A DNA stretch of 64,000 bases from Camarhynchus parvulus (lineage: Eukaryota; Chordata; Aves; Passeriformes; Thraupidae): the NCBI RefSeq assembly GCF_901933205.1, contig NW_022148248.1:62001-126000 (forward strand). The letters run 5' to 3'. A program made the position numbers and the translations under genes. The notes under the pieces were generated by a model. It was given only the letters and a program-made list of their open reading frames with translations. It had not been told where the DNA came from and did no database searches. Numbering within the stretch: the first letter of the stretch is position 1; every line of letters begins with the position of its first letter. Shown here piece by piece: positions 1 through 10,100 of the stretch.

Positions 1-2150
1 ACCCCAAAGAAACCCCAAAAAACCCCAAACCCCCCGAGTTCCACCCAAAACCTGAACCAAATTTGCCCCTAAAGCCCCAAATTCTCCCCCAAAACTTCCC
101 CGGGAACCCCAAATCTCCCAAATTCCCCTAAAATGCCCCAAATTTCCCCCGAAATGCCTCTGAAACCCAAAATCCACCCAAAAATCCCTCTGAATTCCCT
201 TGAAATTCCCTTTCAAATCCCCCAAAATTGCCCCCAAATTCCCCAAATCCCCCCAAAATTGCCCCCAAATTGCCCCAAACTCCCTCAAAACTCCCCCAAA
301 AATCCCCCAAATCCCCTACAAATCCCCCCAAAATGCCATAAAAATCCTAAAAAATCCCCCCAAAATTCTGAAAATACCCCTTAAAAAAACCCTAAAGAAA
401 TCCCAAAAAATCCCACAAAAATCTAAAATGAATCCCCCCAAAAATTCCCAAAAATTCCCAAAAAATCCAAAAAGAATCCCTAAAAAATCCCCCAAAAATC
501 CCCCAAAAATCCCTAAAAAAATTCCCTACAAAAAATCCCAAAAAATCCAAAATGAATCCCCCAAAAAATCCCCAAAAATCCCCCAAAAATAAAAAAAAAA
601 TCCCCCCAAAATCCCCAAAAAATCCCAAAAAAAAATTCCCTAGAAAAAATCCCAAAAAATCCCACAAAAATCTAAAATGAATTCCCCCAAAATTCCCAAA
701 AATTCCTAAAAAATTCCCAAAAAATCCAAAAAAATTCCTAAAAAAATCCCAAAAAATCACCCCAAAAATTCCAAAAAAATCCCTAAAAAATCCCTAAAAA
801 ATTCTCAAATGAATCCCCAAAAAATCCCCCAAAAAATCCAAAAAAATTTCCCAAAAAATCCCAAAAATCTAAAATGAATCCCCCAAAATTCCCAAAAAAT
901 TCCTAAAAAATTCCCTAAAAATCCCCAAAAAATCCCTAAAAAAAATGCCTAAAAATCCCAAAAAATCCCCAAAAAATCCCAAAAAATCCTAAAAAATTCT
1001 CAAATGAATCCCCAAAAAATCCCCCAAAAAATCCCAAAAAATCCCAAAAAATCCCACAAAAATCTAAAATGAATCCCCCCAAAATTCCCCAAAAATTCCT
1101 AAAAAATTCCCTAAAAATCCCCAAAAAATCCCTAAAAAAATTAAAAAAAATCCCCCCCAAAAAAATCCCTAAAAATTCTCAAATGAATCCCCAAAAAATC
1201 CCCCAAAAAATCCCTAAAAAATCCCCCAAAATCCCAAAAAATCCCCAAAAATCCCAAAAAATCCCCAAAAAATCCCTAAAAAATCCCAAAAAATCCCTAA
1301 GAAATTCTCAAATGAATCCCCCAAAAATTCCCCCAAAAAATCCCAAAAACATCCCAAAAAATCCCACAAAAATCTAAAATGAATCCCCCCAAAATTCCCA
1401 AAAAATCCCTAAAAATCCCCAAAAATCCAAAAAAAATCCCCAAAACCTAAAAATCCCCAAAAATCCCCAAAAATCCCCCAAAAAATCCCAAAAATCCCCA
1501 AAAAATCCCCCAAAAATCCAAAAAAATGCCTTAAAAATTCCCAAAAAATTCCTTTAAAAATCCCAAAAAATCCAAAAAAATTCCCCAAAAAATGCCCCAA
1601 AAATCCCTAAAAAATTCTCAAATGAATCCCCAAAAAATCCCCCAAAAATCCCCAAAAAATCCCAAAAAATCCCACAAAAATCTAAAATGAATCCCCCCAA
1701 AAAATTCCTAAAACATTCCCAAAAAATTCCTAAAAAATTCCTAAAAAATTCCCAAAAAATCCCCAAAAAATTCCCAAAAAATCAAAAAAAATTCCTAAAA
1801 AATTCTCAAATGAATCCCCAAAAAATCCCCCCAAAAATCCCAGAAAAATCCCAAAAAATCCCACAAAAATCTAAAATGAATCCCCCCAAAATTCCCCAAA
1901 AATTCCTAGAAAATTCCCAAAAAATCGAAAAAATTCCTAAAAAAATCCCTAAAAAATCCCAAAAAAATCGCAAAAAAATCCCCAAAAAATCCCCAAAAAA
2001 TCCCTAAAAATCCCAAAAAAATCCCCAAAAAATCCAAAAAAATGCCTTAAAAATTCCCAAAAAATTCCTAAAAAAATCCCAAAAAAATCCCCCAAAAAAT
2101 CCCCAAAAAATCCCAAAAAAATCCCCCAAAAAAACCCCCAAAATCCCCAT
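1..2150. repeat. C/A-rich minisatellite with higher-order structure
   Basis: The basic unit is about 9-11 bp (CCCAAAAAAT-like). Two longer marker phrases recur: 'tctaaaatgaatccc' (about 547, 670, 870, 1064, 1372, 1680, 1870) and 'ttctcaaatgaatcccc' (about 801, 999, 1170, 1306, 1615, 1803). Spacings cluster near 190-200 and 308 bp, so short units are organised into higher-order repeats. The opposite strand is G/T-rich with many GGG runs. Long open frames here (I/F/G/N or P/K/N/Q proteins) are repeat artefacts; no gene is seen. Confidence 0.9.
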
Positions 2151-2850
2151 AACCCCAAATCCCCCAAATCCCCCAAAAATGCCCCCAAAATCCCCCAAAA
2201 TGCCCCAAAATCCCCAAAATCCCCAAAATCCCCAAAATCCCCAAAATCCCCAAATGCCCCCCAAATGCCCCAAATGCCCCAAATCCCCCAAATCCCCCAA
2301 ATCCCCCAAATGCCCCAAATGCCCCAAATGCCCCAAATGCCCCAAAATGCCCCAAAATCCCCCAAATCCCCCCAAATCCCCCCCCAAATGCCCCAAATCC
2401 CCCAAATGCCCCAAAATCCCCCCAAAACCCCCCCCCAAATGCCCCAAAATCCCCAAATCCCCCAAATCCCCAAAATCCCCAAAATCCCCAAATCCCCCAA
2501 ATCCCCAAATGCCCCAAATGCCCCAAAATCCCCAAATGCCCCAAATCCCCCAAATCCCCCAAATGCCCCAAATGCCCCCCCAAATGCCCCAAAATCCCCA
2601 AATGCCCCAAATCCCCCAAAATCCCCAAATCCCCCAAATCCCCCAAATGCCCCAAATGCCCCAAAATCCCCAAATGCCCCCAAATGCCCCAAATCCCCAA
2701 ATGCCCCCAAATGCCCCAAATGCCCCCAAATGCCCCAAATGCCCCCAAATGCCCCAAATGCCCCAAATGCCCCAAATCCCCCAAATCCCCCAAATCCCCC
2801 AAATCCCCCCAAATGCCCCAAATGCCCCCCAAATGCCCCAAAATTCCGGT
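2151..2850. repeat. 10-bp CCCCAAATG/CCCCAAATCC minisatellite
   Basis: Near-perfect tandem copies of a 9-11 bp unit alternating between 'ccccaaatg' and 'cccccaaatc'. It passes into a short unique GC-rich stretch (about 2850-2960) that shows no recognisable exon. Confidence 0.92.
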
Positions 2851-2949
2851 TCCTCACCAGCCCCCCAAACGCGCCCGGCTCCAGCCCCACGGACCCCCAC
2901 CCCCCGCGCCCCGCGCCCCGCTGCCCCCACCGCCCGCGACGCCAGAGGC

Positions 2950-3930
2950 GTGGCCTAATGGCGTTAATTAGCCATTCATTCATTCATCATTAATAATAAA
3001 TACAAATTAAAATATTAACATTTAAATTTAAATTTAAATTCCCCCCCTCCAACCAGACCCCCGCCGGTACCGCCCAACGCACAAAGGGTGGCCTGGAAAG
3101 CGTTAATTAGCCATTCATTATTCATGAATTATTAATAAATTAAAATTTAAATATTAAAATTAAAATTTAAATTTAAATTAAAACCCCCCAGCCCGACGCA
3201 CCCTGGCCGGTCCGCCCACAGGGACTGGGACAGACGAACCTAATGGCGTTAATTAGTCATTCATTCATTCATCATTAATAATAAATACAATTTAAATATT
3301 AAAATTAAAATTTAAATTAAAATTTCAATTCCTCCCCTCCAACCAGACCCCGGCCCGGTACCGGCCCAGCAGCGAGTGGGACAGGGAACCGTCGCCTAAT
3401 GATCGTTAATTAGTCATTAATTCATTCATAATTAATAATAAATACGAATTAAAATAGTAAAATTAAAATTGAAATTTAAATTAAAACCCCCCCCACCCCG
3501 GCCGCACCCCGGCCCGGTACCGGCCCAGCAGGGTCTGAGAGAGAGAGGCGTGGCCTGGAAATCGTTAATTAGTCATTAATTAATTCATAATTAATAATAA
3601 ATACAAATTAAAATATTAAAATTAAAATTAAAATTTAAAATTTAAATTTCAATTTCCCCCCCTCCAACCAGACCCCGGCCCGGTACCAGCCCAGCAGCAA
3701 CTGAGAGAGAGGCGTGGCCTAAAGAGCGTTAATTAGTCATTAATTAGTTAATTAAATTAATTAATCCATAAAATAAATAGAAATGAATTAAATAAAAGTG
3801 AAAATTTCCCCATCCCCGGGACCCCCAGCAGGGTCTGGCACAGGGAACCATCGCCTGAGGCTAATTAATTACTCATTAATTAATCATTCATGATTAATAA
3901 ATAAATAAATGATTTCGGGGGTTCGCTGGC
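2950..3930. repeat. AT-rich/GC-rich alternating tandem repeat, about 150-bp unit, seven copies
   Basis: Seven units start with 'gcctaatggcgttaattag'-like sequence at about 2950, 3088, 3240, 3392, 3548, 3715 and 3855. Each has an AT-rich half (attcattcat, ttaataataaat, tttaaattaaa) carrying TTAATTAG-type homeodomain-like cores. A GC-rich half (cccggcccggtaccggcccagca-like) follows. Units differ by small indels, so the array is old or diverging. It is the only strongly AT-rich tract in the first 56 kb. Confidence 0.88.
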
Positions 3931-4720
3931 AGAATTTGGGGGAATTTTTGGGGTCAATTCTGCCAAGTTTGGGGGTCCCTGCAGGGGAATTTTTGGGGAG
4001 GGGTCGCAGGGAAGTTTTGGGGTGAAATTCGGGGATTTTGGGGTCCCGGGGGGGAATTTTGGGGTTTTTGGGGGAAAGGTCCCGGGGGAGTTTTGGGGTG
4101 AATTTGGGGATTTTGGGGTTTTTGGGGCGAATTCCGGAGGTTCTGGGGGTCCCGAGGGGGATTTTGGGGGAGGGGTCCCGGGGGGGTTTTGGGGCGAATT
4201 CCGAGGATTTTGGGGGGATTTTTGGGGTTTTTGGGGTGAATTTGGGGGAATTTGGGGGAATTTTGGAGTTTTTGGGGGAATTTTGGGGTTTTTTAGGAAA
4301 GGTCCCGGGGGTTTTTGGGGTGAATTTGGGGGAATTTGGGAGGAATTTGGGGTGAATTTGGGGTGAATTCGGGGGAATTTTGGAGTTTTTTGGGGGGAAT
4401 TTTTGTGGTATTTTAGGGAAATGTCCCGGGGGTTTTCGGGTGAATTTGGGGGAATTTGGGGGGAATTTGGGGGGGAATTTTGGAGTTTTTTGGGGGGAAT
4501 TTGGGGTATTTTAGGGAAAGGTCCCGGGGGGTTTTTGGGGTGAATTTGGGGGGAATTTTTGGGGTTTTTTAGGGGAAGGTCCCGGGGGGTTTTTGGGGTG
4601 AATTTGGGGAATTTGGGAATTTGGGGTGAATTTGGGGGGAATTTTTGGGGTGATTTGGGGTGGGGGAATTTTTGGGGTTTTTGGGGAATTTTTGGGGTTT
4701 TAGGGGGGGTTTTTGGGGGG
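3931..4720. repeat. G/T-rich minisatellite (TTTTGGGG.. with GGTCCCGGGGG spacers)
   Basis: Loose repeats of 'tttggggtgaatttgggggaattttggggtttttggggg', punctuated by 'aaaggtcccggggg' roughly every 90-110 bp. Strand bias is opposite to that of 1-2850. No coding evidence. Confidence 0.85.
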
Positions 4721-4752
4721 ATTTCGGGCGGTTCGGGGTCGCTCGGGGGTAC

Positions 4753-4831
4753 CGGGCTCCGGGAGGACGCTGATGATGAGGATGAGGATGATGATGAAGG
4801 TCAGGGGGGCTCCGAGCGGCGGCGCGGCCAT
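4753..4831 (-). CDS. Possible orphan first coding exon with hydrophobic leader
   Basis: On the minus strand an ATG in a CpG-rich context begins MAAPPLGAPLTFIIILILII, followed by SVLPEP and a GAGCCCG|GTACCC donor-like site. The leader resembles a signal peptide or membrane anchor. It sits downstream of FGF11 in the same orientation; in mammals CHRNB1 follows FGF11, but the residues do not identify it as that gene. The Ile run is written by ATC codons, so it could also be a microsatellite accident. No following exon was recognised. Confidence 0.25.
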
Positions 4832-4924
4832 GGCGGGAGTGGGGGAGGGGCGGGGGGGGGAGGGGCGGCCGCAGCTGCTCCGGATGTGGGGGGGGAGGGG
4901 AGGGGAAGGGCCGCCCATCCCCCC

Positions 4925-5880
4925 CACCCCCGAACGGACCCCAAATTGACCCCAAATTGACCCCAAATTGACCCCAAACTGACCCCAAACTGACCCCAAA
5001 TTGACCCCAACTTGACCTCGAGAGCCCCAAAATTGAATTTCGGACCCCCCCAAACCTGACCCAAAATTGACCCCGGGACATCCAAAATTGACCCAAAATT
5101 GAATTTCGGACCCCCCCAAATTTGCCCCACCCCCAGACCCAAAATTGGCCAAAATTGACCCAAAATTGACCCCAAAACTCCCAAAATTGAATTTCGGACC
5201 CCCCAAAATTGGTCAAAATTGACCCAAAATTGAATTTTGACCCCCCCCCCAAATTTGCCCCCCGAGACCCAAAATTGACCCCAAATTGACCCCGATCCCA
5301 AAACTGACCTCAAATGACCCAAAATTTGTCCCCACCCCCCAAAATGTCTGCCCCCACCGCCCCAAATTTGCCCCCACCGCCCCAAATTTGCCCCCACCGC
5401 CCCAAATTTGCCCCCCAGACCCAAAATTGACCCAAATTGACCCAAAATTTGACTGGGAAAAAAAAAAAAAACCAAACAAAACCCCAAGACTCCTCCAAAA
5501 TTGACCCAAAATCCCCAAATTTTCCCCCCAAATCCCCAAATTTTGACCCCAAACCCCCCAATTTTGCCCTCCAGACCCAAAATTGACCCCAAACCCCAAA
5601 AATTGACCCAAATTGACCCAAAATTGGCTGAAATTGACCCAAAATTTAACCCCCCACAAAAACCCCAAAATCCCCAAATTCCTTCCCCCCCCCCCCCTAA
5701 ATTTTGCCTCCCCCAGACCCAAAATTGACCCAAAACCCCCAAATTGACGCAAACTGACCCAAAATTTAACCCGGAAAAAACCCCCCAAAAAACCCCAAAA
5801 ATTCCCAAATTTTCCCCCAAAATTCCCAAATTTTCCCCCAAATCCCCAAATTTCCCCTCCCCCAGCCCCAGACTGCTCCG
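4925..5880. repeat. C/A-rich minisatellite (GACCCAAAATTGACC family)
   Basis: Tandem 'ttgaccccaaa' and 'gacccaaaattgac' units, with 'aattgaatttcggacccccc' blocks at about 5033, 5100, 5186 and 5228 and four 'cccccaccgccccaaatttg' copies near 5350-5410. No exon seen. Confidence 0.88.
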
Positions 5881-5897
5881 AACTGGTACAAACTGGT

Positions 5898-5979
5898 TTT
5901 TATTGAGGGGGCGGGGCCGCGGAGGTGTCAATCATGCAGAGGAAAGGGGCGTGGCCTCGCCAGGGGGCGGGGCTTTATT
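5898..5979 (-). terminator. Candidate FGF11 polyadenylation signals
   Basis: AATAAA occurs on the minus strand at 5903-5898 and 5979-5974, about 1.0-1.1 kb downstream of the FGF11 stop. They are embedded in 'gggggcggggct' repeats (5905-6085). No other minus-strand gene ends nearby. Placement is by position only. Confidence 0.4.
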
Positions 5980-6094
5980 GCTCTGAGGGGGCGGGGCTCG
6001 CACAGTGTGGGGTCGTAGAAAAGGGGCGTGGCTTTAAGGGAGGGGGCGTGGTCAGGGAAAGGGGCGTGGCTTGTGGGGGGGCTCGGGTCCCCAC

Positions 6095-6960
6095 GGAGCC
6101 GGGGGGTTGGGGGAATTTTGGGGGAAATTTTGGGGATTTTGGGAAAAATTTGGGGGAAATTTGGGGGAGATTTTGGGGGTCCCCCGGGGGGCTCAGTGCA
6201 GGGGTCTGGGGGGGATTTTTGGGGCGATTTCTGGGATTTTTGGGGGGTTTTCACGAGGGATTTTTGAGGTTTTCACGAGGGATTTTTGAGGTTTTCAGGA
6301 GGGATTTTTGAGGTTTTCACGAGGGATTTTTGGGGATTTTTGAGGATTTTTTGGGGCAGTTTTGGGAGGAACGCTTTGAGTTTCTCAGGAGGAATATTCG
6401 GGGTTTTCTTCGTGGATTTTGGGGTTTTCTTCGTGATTTTTTGGGGATTTTCTCCTGGGAGTTTCTGGGGTTTCCTTCGTGGATTTTGGGGTTTTTTTGG
6501 GGGGGTTTTTCAGGAGGGATTTTTGGGTTTCTTTCAGCAACTTTTGGTTTTTTTCAGGAGAGATTTTTGGCTGTTTATTTCCAGGGATTTTCAGGGGTTT
6601 TTCTTCAGAGATTTTTGGGGGTTTTCCTCGTGGATTTTTGGGGTTTTCTTCTTGGATTCTTGGTGTTTTTCAAGAGGAATTTCTTCATTTTTCCCGTGGA
6701 TTTTTGGGTTTTTTCCATGGATTTTTGTTTTTTTTTTTTCCCGTGGATTTTCGGTTTATTTCAAGAGGAATTTTTTCTTTTTTTTCCCGTGGATTTTTGG
6801 GTTTTTTTCCACGGATTTTTGGGATTTTCTTCTTGGATTCTTGGGTTTTTTTTCCATCGGGATTTTTTCCATTTTTTCCGTGGATTTTTGGCGTTTTCTT
6901 TGTCAATTTTCGGGATTTTGGGGTTTTTTTCCTTTTTTTTTTTTGCTATTTTCGGTCCCC
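6095..6960. repeat. G/T-rich minisatellite downstream of FGF11
   Basis: Repeats of 'gatttttgaggttttcacgagg' grade into 'ttcttcgtggattttggggtttt' and 'ttcccgtggatttttgggtttt' units. This probably forms FGF11 3' UTR or flanking DNA. Nothing coding is seen; long open frames (F/G-rich) are artefacts. Confidence 0.85.
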
Positions 6961-7020
6961 CCGGGGGTCTCAGTGCAGGTCAGAGGTCACAGAGGTCACA
7001 GAGGTCGCAGCTCCCAGAGG

Positions 7021-7157
7021 TCAGAGGTCACCGGGCGGCGGGGGCGGGGTCCCGGGTGGAGGGGGCGGGGTCTCCGGAGGGGGCGGGGTCTCCGGAGGGG
7101 GCGGGGTCCCCGGCGGCTCCTCCACCTCGTGCAGCGACGGCTCCCGGTACAGCGCCA
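7021..7157 (-). CDS. FGF11: FGF11 exon 5 (C-terminus)
   Basis: The acceptor CCCCCAG precedes TGGCGCTG; the split codon G|TG matches the exon 4 end (CTCGAGG|GTGAGT). It encodes [18 protein letters not shown], then a tandem [12 protein letters not shown] tail, and ends GDL-stop. ALYREPSLH is the conserved last-exon motif of the family. The Pro-rich tail is built from a 'ccgccccctccggagacc' minisatellite, unlike the short mammalian tail. Confidence 0.85.
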
Positions 7158-10100
7158 CTGGGGGAGGGGCGGGGTCACCGCGGGGTCACCGCGGGGTCAC
7201 CGCGGGGTCACCGCCACCCCTCCCCCACCCGCTGGTCCCCCCAGGGACCCCCAAATTCTGCAGCAATTTCACCAAAATTCGCACAAATTTCACCCAAATT
7301 TCACCAAAAATTCCGACAGAATTCACACAAATTGCGCCGAAAATGTCACCCAAAAAATTCGGGCAAAATTCATCCAAATTTCACTCAAATTCCGCTCAAG
7401 TTTCACTCAAGTTTTACCCAAATTTCACTCCAAATTTACCCAAATTTTACACAAGTTTCACTCGAATTTTGGACGATTTTTGTACAAATTTTACTCCAAC
7501 TTCAACCAAATTTCATTAAAATTTCACTCAAGTCTTGCACACGTTGCACTCACATTCCATCCAAGTTTTTGCACAAATTTCACCCAAATTTCACTCACAT
7601 TTCACACAAAATTCATCCAAATTTCCCCCAAATTTTGGCGTCTAAATGCCAAATTTTGGCGCCTCACCCTGACCTTCCACTGGGTCCGGCTGTGGGGTCA
7701 CTCCCAGAGGGATTTTTGGGTCATAAATCCCAATTTTTGGGTTAAAATATCCCATTTTTTCATTTCAAATCCCCAATTTTTGGGTTAAAATATCCCATTT
7801 TTTCACTTCAAATCCCTAATTTTTTGGGTCTAAAACCCCAAATTTGGACATTTCCCCTGAACCTCAAGCAGCTGGGGCAGGAACTGAGCGGCCGCCTTGT
7901 CCTTGCCGACCATGGGGTCACTCCCAGGGCGATTTTTGGGTCATAAATCCCAATTTTTGGGTCATAAATCCCAATTTTTGGGTTAAAATATCCTATTTTT
8001 TCATTTCAAATCCCCAAATTTTGGGTTAAAACCCGGGATTTTTGGGTGTTTGACTCACCCTCGAGCAGCTGGGGCAGGAAATGCGCGGCCGCCTTGTCCT
8101 TCCGCACGCGGGGCCCGGCCATGGGGCGGCCGTGCCGGTCCAGCCCCAGGTACCAGGCGCGGCCCGCGGGCGCGGTCCGGGCTTCGGGGTAGTTTGACAC
8201 ACTCCTTGAAGCGGCAGGTGAAATGAGGAACACATGGGGTTACCTGGGAGCACCTGGGCACACCTGGACACACCTGGATAAACCTGGGTACAACTGGGAT
8301 ACACCTGGGATACACCTGGGTACAACTGGGATACACCTGGGTACAACTGGGATACACCTGGGATACACCTGGGTACAACTGGGATACACCCAGGGCACTC
8401 CTTGAAGCGGCACTCGGGTGTGAAATGCACCTGGAACACACCTGGGAGTCACCTGGGCACACCTGGGATACACCTGGGGGCACCTGGGATACACCTGGGG
8501 GTACCTGGATATACCTGAGATACACCTGGGGACACCTGGGAACACACCTGGGGTTACCTGGGAGCACCTGGAACACCTGGGATACACCTGGGCACACCTG
8601 ACATACACCTGGGATACACCTGGGGTTACCTGGGAGCACCTGGGCACACCTGGGCACACCTGGATAAACCTGGGTACAACTGGGATACACCTGGGATACA
8701 CCTGGGTACAACTGGGATACACCCAGGGCACTCCTTGAAGCGGCACTCGGGTGTGAAATGCACCTGGAACACACCTGGGGTTACCTGGGTACAACTGGGA
8801 TACACCTGGGGGCACCTGGGAACACACCTGGGGTTACCTGGGGGCACCTGGATACACCTGGGCACACCTGACATACACCTGGGATACACCCAGGGCACTC
8901 CTTGAAGCGGCACTCGGGCGTGAAATGCACCTGGAACACACCTGGGAGTCACCTGGGCACACCTGGGCACACCTGGATAAACCTGGGTACAACTGGGATA
9001 CACCTGGGGACACCTGAGATACACCTGGGGGTACCTGGGTACAACTGGGATACACCTGGGATAGACCTGGGTACAACTGGGATACACCTGGGACACACCT
9101 GGTGGTACCTGGGCACACCTGGGATACACCTGGGCACACCTGGGAACACACCTGGGGTTACCTGGGTACAACTGGGATACACCTGGATACACCTGGGATA
9201 CACCTGGATAAACCTGGGTACAACTGGGATACACCTGAGATACACCTGGGACACACCTGGGGTTACCTGGGCGCACCTGGGCGCACCTGGGATACACCTG
9301 GGGGCACCTGGATAAACCTGGATACACCCAGGGCACTCCTTGAACCGGCACTCGGGTGTGAAATGCACCTGGAACACACCTGGGGTTACCTGAGATACAC
9401 CTGGAGTTACCTGGATACACCTGGGTACACCTGGGAACACACCTGGGGTTACCTGGGTACAACTGGGATACACCTGGATAAACCTGGATACACCCAGGGC
9501 ACTCCTTGAAGCGGCACTCGGGCGTGAAATGCACCTGGAACACACCTGGGGTTACCTGAGATACACCTGGGATACACCTGGGGGCACCTGGGGGCACCTG
9601 GATAAACCTGGATACACCCAGGGCACTCCTTGAACCGGCACTCGGGTGTGAAATGCACCTGGAAATACACCTGGGGTTACCTGAGATACACCTGGGATAC
9701 ACCTGGGTACACCTGGGTACAACTGGGATACACCTGGGTACACCTGACATACACCTGGGTACACCTGGGTACACCTGGAGTTACCTGGGGCACACCTGGG
9801 TACACCTGAGATACACCTGGGATACACCTGGATAGACCTGGGTTACACCTGGAGTTACCTGGGGCACACCTGGGGGCACCTGGGCATTTTGGGGGATCCC
9901 AGGATGCATTTCGGGGAAGACTTGGGATTTTTTTGGCAGTGGATTTTGTGGATTTTGGGGTGGATTTGTGGGTTTTTTGGGATTTTAGGGGGTTCCGGGG
10001 TGGATTTTGGGGTGGATTTTGGCATTTTTAGGGGGGAATTTGGGGATTTTGGGGTGGATTTGGGAGAGTTTGGGGTGGATTTTGGATTTTTTGTGTTTTG

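Noticed and set aside
1949..2983. Gly/Trp/Phe-rich and Pro/Lys/Gln-rich long frames on both strands
   Set aside because: 10-bp unit repeats keep all three frames open over many turns; no start, splice or homology support.
4753..4831. First exon of CHRNB1
   Set aside because: Position fits mammalian gene order, but the residues do not resemble that leader enough and no further exon was found.
8227..9880. A Cys-rich secreted repeat protein ([16 protein letters not shown] frames)
   Set aside because: Translation of the 11-12 bp ACACCTGGGAT unit; its only gene-like parts are echoes of FGF11 exon 4.
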